Shown here: positions 53,343-62,261 of the stretch, piece by piece
How the letters are laid out: each line of letters opens with the position of its first letter
How positions within the stretch are numbered: position 1 is the stretch's first letter
Source of the DNA: Chitinophagaceae bacterium
GTDB lineage: Bacteria > Bacteroidota > Bacteroidia > Chitinophagales > Chitinophagaceae
DNA length: 64,000 nt
Assembly (NCBI GenBank): GCA_947371755.1
Contig: CANBQT010000006.1
Location: forward strand, 31,835-95,834
Reading direction: 5' to 3'
The notes under the pieces: model-generated
Database searches by the model: none
Told to the model about the DNA's origin: nothing
What the model saw: the letters and a program-made list of their open reading frames with translations, nothing else
Position numbers and translations under genes: made by a program

Positions 53343-54526
53343 CGATCCTTGATTTCCTGATGGTAATCATTTAAAATAGTAGTAACAATAGGTTGATATA
53401 TTTCCCAGAAAGTAGCTTTGCGATCCATTGGGTCTCTTCTATTGTACATGAACTTTCTGAAATAGGGAACGAATTTTAAATACGCTGTATTTAACTGGAT
53501 GGGATTATCAGAAAAATCTGCAGAGAAATAAAAGAATTTATAATCGTCACTTTTATGTAGTGATATTGCAGGAAAGCTTGCAGGGATTCCGTTCTTCGAT
53601 AGCAATTGAGTTCCATGATTAGTTGTATTAATCACAAAGTTGGCGATAGTATGATTTATATTATTATTCGATTCTACGATGTCGAACCAGAATGTATAAT
53701 AAAAACTTGCAGGTAATTTATATTTGTTTTGTCCTTCTTCATTTGATTGAAACTCAGGAAACTCATCTGTTAAGTCATTGTCTTTTTCTAAAATAACAAT
53801 ACGATCATCCGAGTGTACAAATACAATTCCGCCTTTAGTAAAAGGCCAACGTCCTTGATTTTGTGATTTATAATTTCTCACCACCCATTTTGGTAATTCT
53901 TTATTAATGGTAGTATCAAAAGAGTCAAAATATCTACCTATCCAGCCTGTCCATCCAATTCCAAATAATTCCTGAAATTTTGCACTTACTAATTTGGAAG
54001 TTGGTGAACCCAGGCAATTAAATTCACTTAGAACAAGCTTATGCTTATTTTTCATCATGCCAAGAAACTCAACATCCTGTTCTGACATACCACCATAAAT
54101 AATTCCAGAACGTTCTTTTTCATCCCCTTTAGCATACCATTCGTTTCTGTAGATGCCATAAGCATCTGTGAAGTAAGCAAGGTCTGCATCATCACTCAAT
54201 TTATCTAATTGAGGAGAAGTGAGTCTTTCTAATCCCTTTACTTCATAATTCTTATTTTCACCTGGGAAAAATCCAAAATAATCCCGGGTATGATTATATA
54301 GTTCATTGTTTGTTTTACTATATTTTTCTTGTAACAATACCCAATTTAAAGAAACGTGTTCCTGACCAGCTTTTGTTAAAACAGTTTTATCCACTATTGC
54401 TACCACCATTTTTTTCTTAGGGAAAAAATTCCATATCAGAAATAACCAAATAGGCATAAAAAAAAGTAGTAACAGTATAGTACCAAGTATGTTTATATTT
54501 TTATGATAGGTATCTGTTGCTGGCAT
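53327..54526 (-). CDS. Membrane-anchored protein of unknown function beside the fusion gene
   Basis: The 399-residue protein has one N-terminal membrane helix (LGTILLLLFFMPIWLFLIWNFF) with a basic stop, so the body should be periplasmic. Phrases such as DDADLAYFTDAYGIYRNEW and GGMSEQDVEFLGMMKNKHKLVLSEFNCL look like a Rossmann or glutamine amidotransferase-like core, but no catalytic Cys-His pair is obvious and I cannot name a family. The 3' end overlaps the fusion gene by 16 bp. It is the last gene of the minus-strand unit that includes a receiver, an Hpt protein, GH1, a glycosyltransferase and a metallophosphoesterase. A role in glycan handling is inferred from context. Confidence 0.7.
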   Translation of the reverse strand: MPATDTYHKNINILGTILLLLFFMPIWLFLIWNFFPKKKMVVAIVDKTVLTKAGQEHVSLNWVLLQEKYSKTNNELYNHTRDYFGFFPGENKNYEVKGLERLTSPQLDKLSDDADLAYFTDAYGIYRNEWYAKGDEKERSGIIYGGMSEQDVEFLGMMKNKHKLVLSEFNCLGSPTSKLVSAKFQELFGIGWTGWIGRYFDSFDTTINKELPKWVVRNYKSQNQGRWPFTKGGIVFVHSDDRIVILEKDNDLTDEFPEFQSNEEGQNKYKLPASFYYTFWFDIVESNNNINHTIANFVINTTNHGTQLLSKNGIPASFPAISLHKSDDYKFFYFSADFSDNPIQLNTAYLKFVPYFRKFMYNRRDPMDRKATFWEIYQPIVTTILNDYHQEIKDRHLGK

Positions 54527-54559
54527 GTATTAAATATTTGATGATATACAGAACTGAGA

Positions 54560-54925
54560 TTAACTGTTTCTGTTCAATAAGCGTTTAACCCGAATTACAA
54601 GTTCATTCAAGCTGAATGGTTTAGTTATATAATCATCGGCACCAAGGTCAAATGCATTTAATACTACTTCTTCCTGTTCCATAGCAGATAGAATAATGAT
54701 AGGGGTCTTCCATTTTAACTGCTGGCGAACCATACTGATCACTTCTAATCCTGAAGCGTAAGGCATCATCACATCTGTAATGATCATATCCGGGCGTAAT
54801 CTGATGATTTCCTTCATTGTTTCGCGGCCATCAGGAGTTGTAAATACCTCATAGCCTTCTTTTATTAATTTCAATTCTATCGTTTTCAACAACATAACGT
54901 TGTCTTCTGCAACAAGTATTTTCAT
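54560..54925 (-). CDS. Single-domain response regulator receiver
   Basis: The 121-residue CheY-like protein has all receiver residues: E7/D8, phospho-acceptor D51, S80 and K102 (ITKPF). There is no output domain. The Hpt gene lies 29 bp upstream on the same strand. Together they form two links of a phosphorelay whose sensor kinase is not in the window. Confidence 0.95.
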   Translation of the reverse strand: MKILVAEDNVMLLKTIELKLIKEGYEVFTTPDGRETMKEIIRLRPDMIITDVMMPYASGLEVISMVRQQLKWKTPIIILSAMEQEEVVLNAFDLGADDYITKPFSLNELVIRVKRLLNRNS

Positions 54926-54954
54926 GCCTTTTTTTAATTTAAGTTTGAAGTTCT

Positions 54955-55311
54955 TTACAAACTTGCTTTGATTTTTTTTATCTCCTGTATCAGTTGTCCA
55001 TCTAAAATATGGAGTTTATCTTTTAGCGTTGCTAATAAATCCTGCAATTCGTCAAAATTCTTTTCATTAGTAGCAGACGTCTCCATTTGATTTATTAAAG
55101 ATACTAATAAATCTGCTTTTAGCATTCCCAGTGAACCTTTCAGTTTATGCGCCTTCAGTATGAAATTTGACAGGTCTTTATCAGCTAATAGTTTTTCAAA
55201 ATCCTGAAGGAATTTCGGGGAGTCTCCCAAATAATATTCAAGTACCCGTATAGTACTTCTTTTGCTCCCAATCTCATCAATAAGTGCGGTATCGAATAAA
55301 ATATCTTCCAT
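54955..55311 (-). CDS. Hpt (histidine phosphotransfer) domain protein
   Basis: The ATG at 55311 gives 118 residues; the longer frame begins with a TTG at 55350. The phosphoryl-accepting His55 is in ILKAHKLKGSLGML, the classical AHxLKGS pattern, in a four-helix Hpt fold. It lies 29 bp upstream of the lone receiver and 63 bp downstream of the GH1 gene. It likely shuttles phosphate between a distant hybrid kinase and the receiver. Confidence 0.88.
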   Translation of the reverse strand: MEDILFDTALIDEIGSKRSTIRVLEYYLGDSPKFLQDFEKLLADKDLSNFILKAHKLKGSLGMLKADLLVSLINQMETSATNEKNFDELQDLLATLKDKLHILDGQLIQEIKKIKASL

Positions 55312-55374
55312 GATATTGGCAATTTGCAGTATTCTATTTTGCCAATACAATATACTTAATAAAGCTAATATAAT

Positions 55375-56724
55375 TTAGAGCTTCCTGTCTAACAAGAGCT
55401 GACTATACCATTTACCGGAATTTTTAATGGTTCTCTTTTGAGTGTCGAAATCAACATGTATTAATCCAAATCGCGGATGATAACCCTCAGCCCATTCAAA
55501 GTTGTCCATTAAAGTCCAAACAAAATAGCCATTTACTTTAACGCCTTCCTTTTGTGCCTTTAGCACTTGTTCAATATGATCTTGTAGATATTGTAACCGC
55601 TCTGCATCATGCACTTCATTTTCAACCAAATGGTCGTGAAAAGCAGCACCATTTTCGGTTACAAGAATTTCTTTGATCGCAGGATAATTATTCCATCTTT
55701 TTAATGCTTGATAGATACTGGCCGGATATACTTCCCAATTCATCAATGTATGTGTAACCTTACGTTTATTAGCCTTTATAATTTTTGCCTGTACAAATGG
55801 CATTAAAGGAGCATGGCTCACAATTTCTCTGGTGTAATTTTGAAGTCCTACAAAATCCATTTGAAAAGCAAGTTTCTGCTCATCACCTGGCAACATAAAT
55901 CTCTCTATCTTTTGGAGGATTTTCAAGTCTTTCATTGGGTATCCCATCCCTAAGAGAGGTTCCAAAAAAAGCCTGTTTAACAATGCGTCCACCTTTACAA
56001 CTGCCCGTAAATCTTTTTCATGATTCTCTCTAAGGGGATCAATATGTGAGTAAGAAAATGTAGTGCCAATTTTATATTCCTGCTGATGTGACCTTAAGAT
56101 CCTTCCACCTTCAGCCTGGCATAAAGCAGCATGATGTGCAGCTGCAAGAAAATTACTTAGTCCTACTTTTCCAGGAGCATGCACTCCTAGAAAATATCCT
56201 GCCCCTGTAAAAACCATTGGTTCATTCAATACCATCCAATGTTTTACCCGATCGCCAAAATATTTTATACAGCATTGCACATACTCACTAAACCAGTTGA
56301 GTACTTCCCTATTTGTCCACCCCCCCTTGGCATGTAATGCTTCAGGCAGATCCCAGTGATAGATTGTTACCCAAGGTTCAATACCTAATTCCAGGCATAG
56401 GTCGATTACTCTATTATAGTAGGCAACACCTTTAAAATTAATTTCACCTGTTCCGTTTGGTAAAATCCTACTCCAGGAAATAGAGAATCGATAGTTAGGT
56501 ATGTTTAGCTGTTTAATCAGCTCGAGATCTTGGGGGTATTGATGATAAAAATCACAGGCTATATTCCCATTATGTCCATTTGTGATCTTTCTTTTTTTAT
56601 TTGAAAAACTATCCCAGATAGATGTGCCTTTACCATCCAAATCATGAGCCCCTTCAATTTGATAAGCTGCTGTAGAAACCCCCCATTTAAAATCTTTACC
56701 AAAGTCTTCTTTTGTAAAATGCAT
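55375..56724 (-). CDS. GH1 family glycosidase (beta-glucosidase-like)
   Basis: The 449-residue (beta/alpha)8 enzyme carries the N-terminal GH1 signature (FKWGVSTAAYQIEGA), acid/base E168 in LNEP and nucleophile E357 in VTENGA. No signal peptide is present, so it acts in the cytoplasm on small beta-glucosides or related disaccharides. It lies 3 bp downstream of the glycosyltransferase gene, an unusual place for a catabolic glycosidase, within a locus for glycan synthesis. It could recycle or edit a glycoside made there. Confidence 0.95.
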   Translation of the reverse strand: MHFTKEDFGKDFKWGVSTAAYQIEGAHDLDGKGTSIWDSFSNKKRKITNGHNGNIACDFYHQYPQDLELIKQLNIPNYRFSISWSRILPNGTGEINFKGVAYYNRVIDLCLELGIEPWVTIYHWDLPEALHAKGGWTNREVLNWFSEYVQCCIKYFGDRVKHWMVLNEPMVFTGAGYFLGVHAPGKVGLSNFLAAAHHAALCQAEGGRILRSHQQEYKIGTTFSYSHIDPLRENHEKDLRAVVKVDALLNRLFLEPLLGMGYPMKDLKILQKIERFMLPGDEQKLAFQMDFVGLQNYTREIVSHAPLMPFVQAKIIKANKRKVTHTLMNWEVYPASIYQALKRWNNYPAIKEILVTENGAAFHDHLVENEVHDAERLQYLQDHIEQVLKAQKEGVKVNGYFVWTLMDNFEWAEGYHPRFGLIHVDFDTQKRTIKNSGKWYSQLLLDRKL

Positions 56725-56727
56725 AGC

Positions 56728-57816
56728 TTAATCAGCAAGTTGATGGAGAATTTTGCCAAATGTTTTGGCTTTTAGTTTTTTCAGCGTTGGGATGCCATCA
56801 CCTAATTGAACTTGTTTAATAGTAGCACTTGAAGCATGTTGCTTGATCAGGTTATTGATAATTTTTTCTGTATTATCAGGATAATCAACTTTTATTTTCT
56901 GTTCATTATCTAGCCAACTTTGTATAGTAGCAATATGTTTTTTCTTTAGACTTTTTATAACCGGAACCCCCATTTTTTTCAAAGCAGCTGCATTGCACTG
57001 TTGCTCATATTGTCCTTTCATTGGAATAACCAATAGTTTCTTTTTCAGATAAAGCGCTTCTGCTGGTGTTTCAAATCCTGCACCAGAAAGTACACCGGTA
57101 CAAGTAATAAAACTTTCAATGAATGCTTCATTATTAATGGGTTTGATCAATACATTTTTAATACGATACGTTTTTTTACTATGCTTACTAAAAACTTCCC
57201 ATTCTATTTTATTACAAACACTCAAAGTTTTGATGATTTTTTCATCGCTATATGCAGGGAGATACACTGTATAATGTGGCAGGACCTGTGGTTTTGCTTC
57301 ACGGATCTGTTGACGGATCACAGGAGTAAAGATCTGAGCATCGTACTGCTCAAAATGGAAACCATAGGATGCCGTTACAGGTGCATAGTTGCGTAAGACA
57401 GCATTACCCACTAAATCAGTTTTCTTGGGTTTGGGAGATTTGTTATTGATAACTGCTGATTGATGGCTCAACCCAATACAAGGTTTATGCTTTTTCCTGC
57501 AAGCCCAGGAACTCACAGGTTCAAAATCGCTGATCACAAGATCATAATCTTCAACTGGTAAACTATTGATCTCTTTGAATAATTGCTTAAGGTTGGCTTT
57601 TTGATAAGTTTCTAATAAATCAATGCCGCCTTTTTTACCAAAAATAAAACTCAGTCCTTTGAAACGATATTTTATTGGGTAAGGCAGATCTACGTCGGCC
57701 TGTATCCCACTGATTAAAATATCAAGATCTCCTTTCTTTTGTAAAATTGGAATAATATCCCTAGCCCTACTTAAATGTCCATTGCCTGTTCCCTGTATTG
57801 CATATAAGATTTTCAT
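56728..57816 (-). CDS. Glycosyltransferase (GT-B fold, PF13528-like)
   Basis: The 362-residue protein has GTGNGHLSRARDIIP near the N-terminus, as in MurG/UGT-like GT-B enzymes, and a C-terminal GAGFETPAEALYLKKKLLVIPMKGQYEQ donor-binding segment. This matches the bacterial PF13528 family. The start overlaps the stop of the metallophosphoesterase by 4 bp, so the two proteins are translationally coupled. No leader; likely membrane-associated at the cytoplasmic face and acting on a lipid acceptor. Confidence 0.88.
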   Translation of the reverse strand: MKILYAIQGTGNGHLSRARDIIPILQKKGDLDILISGIQADVDLPYPIKYRFKGLSFIFGKKGGIDLLETYQKANLKQLFKEINSLPVEDYDLVISDFEPVSSWACRKKHKPCIGLSHQSAVINNKSPKPKKTDLVGNAVLRNYAPVTASYGFHFEQYDAQIFTPVIRQQIREAKPQVLPHYTVYLPAYSDEKIIKTLSVCNKIEWEVFSKHSKKTYRIKNVLIKPINNEAFIESFITCTGVLSGAGFETPAEALYLKKKLLVIPMKGQYEQQCNAAALKKMGVPVIKSLKKKHIATIQSWLDNEQKIKVDYPDNTEKIINNLIKQHASSATIKQVQLGDGIPTLKKLKAKTFGKILHQLAD

Positions 57817-58670
57817 GGCTGCTTCATTAAATTGAATTCTTCCAAAAGGTTATCGAAGATCTGATGATCATTTAGATCGTCCTCTTCTTTAACATTCGAA
57901 TCTACCATTTCTGAGGGATCAAATCGGTAGATCTTCCATTGGCCATGATTATATTCCAGTGAAGTCAGGTTTTCAATCCAATCACCACTATTCAAATACA
58001 TAATCTTTCCTTCCTCATTCTTTATTTCACGAATTTCCGGATGATGGATATGCCCACAAACTACATATTGATATTGATTACTGATACCAATATCTGCAGC
58101 TGTATTTTCGAAACTATTAATAAACTTAACGGCCGATTTTACACTGTTCTTGATTTTCTTTGATAAAGAGATCTTTCCTCTATTAAAAATCTTTTCTGAG
58201 ATAAAGTTTACAAAACGGTTGATCAGGATCAGAGTATCATACCCAACAGCACCCAATTTGGCCAGCCATTTACTATGCTGCATTGTTACGTCAAATACAT
58301 CACCATGAAAGAACCATGCTTTTTCTTCATTGTCTAATTCCAGAACAACTTTATTTACAATACGAAGGCTTCCTAATTTCCAACCCGCGAATTTGCGTAA
58401 CATTTCATCATGATTCCCGGGAATATAATAGATTTTGATACCCTTACTCATCCAGCTCATTAAATGTTTCACCACTTTCATATGACTCTTCGGCCAGTAC
58501 CTTTTGCTGAACTGCCAGATATCAATGATATCGCCATTTAATACAACTGTCTTAGGTTTAACCGATTTTAAGTAATGTAACAATTCTTTGGCGTGACAAC
58601 CATAAGTTCCCAAGTGAATATCAGAAAGTACAAGAATATCTACCTTACGTTTTGGTGCTTTATCCATCAA
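57813..58670 (-). CDS. LpxH-like metallophosphoesterase (UDP-2,3-diacylglucosamine hydrolase family)
   Basis: The 285-residue calcineurin-like phosphoesterase has metal ligands D17-x-H19 (SDIHLG), GDIID at 46-50, GNHDE, HGDVFD and CGHIHHPE, the order seen in LpxH-type enzymes. It ends with YLNSGDWIENLT. A second LpxH for lipid A is common in Bacteroidota, so this paralogue may act on another nucleotide-lipid. Its coupling to a glycosyltransferase and position in the glycan locus suggest a glycolipid precursor substrate. Probably the first gene of the minus-strand unit. Confidence 0.88.
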   Translation of the reverse strand: MMDKAPKRKVDILVLSDIHLGTYGCHAKELLHYLKSVKPKTVVLNGDIIDIWQFSKRYWPKSHMKVVKHLMSWMSKGIKIYYIPGNHDEMLRKFAGWKLGSLRIVNKVVLELDNEEKAWFFHGDVFDVTMQHSKWLAKLGAVGYDTLILINRFVNFISEKIFNRGKISLSKKIKNSVKSAVKFINSFENTAADIGISNQYQYVVCGHIHHPEIREIKNEEGKIMYLNSGDWIENLTSLEYNHGQWKIYRFDPSEMVDSNVKEEDDLNDHQIFDNLLEEFNLMKQP

Positions 58671-58897
58671 TGGATTTTATGAAATTTTAGTGCAGGATGA
58701 AACGAGCTGAGGAATGGTAATAAGATCCTTACTGATAGCTCTAGAAAAAAGTATTTTACGTCTTTCATATTGCAGGAATTTAATCAGATACAAAATAAAT
58801 CAATGGCTATAACCAAATCGTTAAGTAATTGTTACCAGAATGTTACCGAATCTGAATACAACAAAGTTTTATTAGCCTACAATTCTTAATTTTAAGT

Positions 58898-60121
58898 ATG
58901 AAAAACAAAGTTCTCCAATGCCTTTTAGTTGCATTGATTAGTCTACCAGCCTTTTCTCAAAAATTTATTTCTGTTAAAGGAAAAGAGATCATAGGAGTTG
59001 ATGGAAAACCATTTTTAATAAAAGGCACTAATCTCGGAAACTGGCTTGTGCCAGAGGGTTATATGTTTAAATTTCAGGTTGCCTCTTCGCCCCGATTGAT
59101 CAATGATCTTTTCTCAGAACTATTCGGACCATCAGAAACCCAAAAATTCTGGAAACAATACCTCGCCAGTTATATTACTAAGGGAGATATTCATTATTTG
59201 CATACCCTTGGTATGAACTCCATTCGAGTACCCTTTAATTACCGATTGTTTACAGATGAATATTACCTGGGTGGGCATGGCATTCAAAGGGGATTTGCTT
59301 TAATGGATTCTGTTGTAAAATGGTGTGCCGCCGAAAACATGACTGTAATTCTCGATATGCATGCAGCACCGGGTGGACAAACAGGAGATAATATTGATGA
59401 TAGTTATGCATATCCTTTTTTATATGAAAGCAAAGAAGATCAGGAATTACTATGTAGTATCTGGACAAAAATTGCTGATCATTATAAAACCAATACTACC
59501 ATCATGGGTTATGATTTGTTCAATGAACCAATTGCACACTTCCTGGATACCACTCATCTAAATCCTTTATTAGAACCATTATTCAAAAAAGTAACAGCTG
59601 CTATTAGAAAAGTAGATAAAAACCATTTGATTTTTTTGGAAGGTGCACAATGGGCGTCTAATTTTTCTGCCTTTGGAAAACCATTCGATGATAAATTAGT
59701 GTATCAATTTCATAAATATTGGACACCCACTACCATTGAGGTAATTCAACCCTATATTGATTTTAGAGATAAATATAATGTGCCCATTTATTGCGGGGAG
59801 ACTGGTGAAAACGATGATGAATGGGTTGCTAATTTTAGAAAGCTATTAGAACAGAATAATATTGGCTGGCATTTCTGGCCTTACAAGAAAATGAATAATA
59901 CCAGGGGTATTGTTAGCTTTCCACAGCCTGCAAATTATGAGCTGATCAGTAAATATTCTGATACAGCAGCCAGAAATAATTTTGATGAAGTAAGAAAAAA
60001 TAAACCGGCACAATTAGATGCTGCCAAAAAAGCATGGTATCAATTCCTTGATAATTGTAAATCTGAAAATATTATTCCAAACAAAGGTTATATCAATGCA
60101 TTGGGTTTGAAATCAAAATAA
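58898..60121 (+). CDS. Exported GH5 family glycoside hydrolase (beta-glucanase-like)
   Basis: The 407-residue enzyme has a signal peptide ending AFSQ (residue 21), the GTNLGNWLVPEGYM and DMHAAPGG motifs typical of exo-beta-1,3/1,6-glucanase-like GH5 members, acid/base E210 (LFNEP) and nucleophile E301 (YCGETGEN). A standalone gene with a 227-bp upstream gap. No SusC/SusD pair is near, so it is not part of a classical utilisation locus. It may trim fungal/plant beta-glucan or the cell's own glucan. Confidence 0.93.
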   Translation: MKNKVLQCLLVALISLPAFSQKFISVKGKEIIGVDGKPFLIKGTNLGNWLVPEGYMFKFQVASSPRLINDLFSELFGPSETQKFWKQYLASYITKGDIHYLHTLGMNSIRVPFNYRLFTDEYYLGGHGIQRGFALMDSVVKWCAAENMTVILDMHAAPGGQTGDNIDDSYAYPFLYESKEDQELLCSIWTKIADHYKTNTTIMGYDLFNEPIAHFLDTTHLNPLLEPLFKKVTAAIRKVDKNHLIFLEGAQWASNFSAFGKPFDDKLVYQFHKYWTPTTIEVIQPYIDFRDKYNVPIYCGETGENDDEWVANFRKLLEQNNIGWHFWPYKKMNNTRGIVSFPQPANYELISKYSDTAARNNFDEVRKNKPAQLDAAKKAWYQFLDNCKSENIIPNKGYINALGLKSK

Positions 60122-60126
60122 TATTA

Positions 60127-62112
60127 TTATTTCATTTTTATTCTAAGAATAGAAAACGAATAGGGAGAAAGATTCAACTGAATCTTTTTTCCTTTAATGT
60201 CTATCTCAGATTCTTGTGGTGCAATATTTTGAGGATGCTCAAAAGAGTTAACACTATATAATTGGTCGCTTTTTAAAACAATCAATTTTCCTTTTGCAGC
60301 AACCGAATTAATTCCTTCTAATGAAATGGAATGATTTTGTTGTTTTTCTGATGCATTCACTATTTTAATTACTACATCATTTTCAGCTTCATCAATTGCT
60401 GCTGTTGCATACAAACTATCTTGCCCAGTAACCGTCTCATTATTGATTGTTATAGGAACAACTTTAGTTCCTTTATTCGTTGAAAATAATTTCTGTACAT
60501 AATAATCTGGTGTGCCATAAGATTGCAAATTATTGACCCAGATCAAATCCGGTGTCCATTGCCAACCATCTGCATGCGCAAACAGTGGTGCATAAGAAGC
60601 CATAGAAACCACATCTGCATTGCGTTCCAAGCCTGTCATGAAAGCAGCTTCCGACAAAGCAGTTAACCAGGTGTTTTTATTATTAATACTAACTGTGTGA
60701 TCACTTTGAGCAGCGTATTCACCTCCAAAAACCTTAGAACCATTTTTTGGATAGTTATCGTATCTCTTGGCATTTGCCAAAAACCATTCAGGTCTTCTGT
60801 AATAATGCTCATCAATAATGTCGGCATTCATTTTTCTCAAAGTGGTATTCAAATAATTAAATCTTTCGCCATCTGCATCTGTGCCTGAGCTATATACCAA
60901 TTTAATATCCGGGTATTTTGCTTTAATTGCTTTTGTAAATATTTGTAATCGCTCCACATATTGTGGTCCCCAGTTCTCATTCCCAATGCCAAGCATTTTT
61001 AAATGAAAAGGTGCTGCATGACCTAAAGAAGCACGAATTTTTCCCCAATAAGTAGTAGTATCTGCATTTGCAAATTCTATCAGATCAATGGCATCTTTTA
61101 CATATGGATCTAGGCCTTCTAACGGAACTAATTCGGATGAATTAAATTGACAAGCCATCCCACAATTCAATATTGGCAAAGGTTCCGCTCCAATATCTTC
61201 AGCAAGTTGAAAATATTCGAAGAACCCTAATCCAAAAGTTTGAAAATAGTCAAGCGTTGGGCGATTAACGATTTCTGTATTCCAACGATTAATGATTAAT
61301 TGACGTTCTTCAATTGGCCCGATAGTTTTTTTCCACTGATAACGCTGAGAGAGGTCATAGCCCTCTACAATACATCCTCCGGGAAATCGGATAAAGCCGG
61401 GCTTCATATCTGCCAACATTTGAATCATGTCTGCACGCATCCCGCCTGGTCTGTTCTTCCAGGTATCTGTTGGAAATAAAGAAATCATATCCAGATCAAT
61501 GCTACCATTCCCCTCAAACCAAATATTTAAATGCGATTTCAAATCTGTTTCTGAAGCAATAAAACTGGCTTTTAATTTTTCCCAATTATTACCCGTATCC
61601 GTTGTTTGTATAATTGTTTTACCTATTGTTTCTCCTTTGCTACTAACTAATTCGATATAAATTTTTATGTCTGAAGCTCTTTGCCGATACATGAATGAGA
61701 AATCATACCTAAGATCTTTTTTAATTCCCATTCCTCTGAAACCTTCATTAGTTAAACCCAGATCATGTGTGGCATGATCAAGTGTAACCTGCAAATACCT
61801 TGGGTTTGCGGTATTGGCATCCTGCCTGTTTAAAACTTGAAAATCACCTTCAGTTTTAGTAATGCCCAACACCCTCCACCCCATCATGGGTTTTTTAAAT
61901 TCGAAGGAGCGATTCTTTACCAATTCTGCATAGATGCCCCCATCCGCTCCAAGATTAATGTCTTCAAAAAACACACCCCACATAGTAGGTTGAATAGATG
62001 CTTTAATTTCATTAGCCTTTACAACGAATGTTTTTTGTGCAAAAACGGAAGAGCTGTTTAAAATTAAAATCAGGTAGCAAACAAAATGGTTTATGCGATT
62101 CATGGCAATCAT
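60127..62112 (-). CDS. Exported GH51 alpha-L-arabinofuranosidase-like enzyme
   Basis: The 661-residue protein starts with a signal peptide (SSVFAQ near residue 26; ATG at 62103 is an alternative start). A carbohydrate-binding-like beta-sandwich (about residues 80-215) is followed by the GH51 (beta/alpha)8 barrel with FIRFPGGCIVEG, acid/base E379 (GNENWG) and nucleophile E465 (GGEYAAQ), and a C-terminal beta domain. It releases arabinofuranose from hemicellulose or pectin. Converges on the GH5 gene (5 bp gap) and is divergent from the rhamnosidase gene. Confidence 0.94.
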   Translation of the reverse strand: MIAMNRINHFVCYLILILNSSSVFAQKTFVVKANEIKASIQPTMWGVFFEDINLGADGGIYAELVKNRSFEFKKPMMGWRVLGITKTEGDFQVLNRQDANTANPRYLQVTLDHATHDLGLTNEGFRGMGIKKDLRYDFSFMYRQRASDIKIYIELVSSKGETIGKTIIQTTDTGNNWEKLKASFIASETDLKSHLNIWFEGNGSIDLDMISLFPTDTWKNRPGGMRADMIQMLADMKPGFIRFPGGCIVEGYDLSQRYQWKKTIGPIEERQLIINRWNTEIVNRPTLDYFQTFGLGFFEYFQLAEDIGAEPLPILNCGMACQFNSSELVPLEGLDPYVKDAIDLIEFANADTTTYWGKIRASLGHAAPFHLKMLGIGNENWGPQYVERLQIFTKAIKAKYPDIKLVYSSGTDADGERFNYLNTTLRKMNADIIDEHYYRRPEWFLANAKRYDNYPKNGSKVFGGEYAAQSDHTVSINNKNTWLTALSEAAFMTGLERNADVVSMASYAPLFAHADGWQWTPDLIWVNNLQSYGTPDYYVQKLFSTNKGTKVVPITINNETVTGQDSLYATAAIDEAENDVVIKIVNASEKQQNHSISLEGINSVAAKGKLIVLKSDQLYSVNSFEHPQNIAPQESEIDIKGKKIQLNLSPYSFSILRIKMK

Positions 62113-62261
62113 ATGGCGTTAGAAATTCACTCAATTTAAATAAATTGACGCAGCTAAGTTCATTTTTTATCAAACAGGACGGAGCATGATGGATAGGTTC
62201 TGATTATTTACGATTTTGTTTAGCTGCTTATCATCTAATTTTAGACATATAAAAGTATAAA

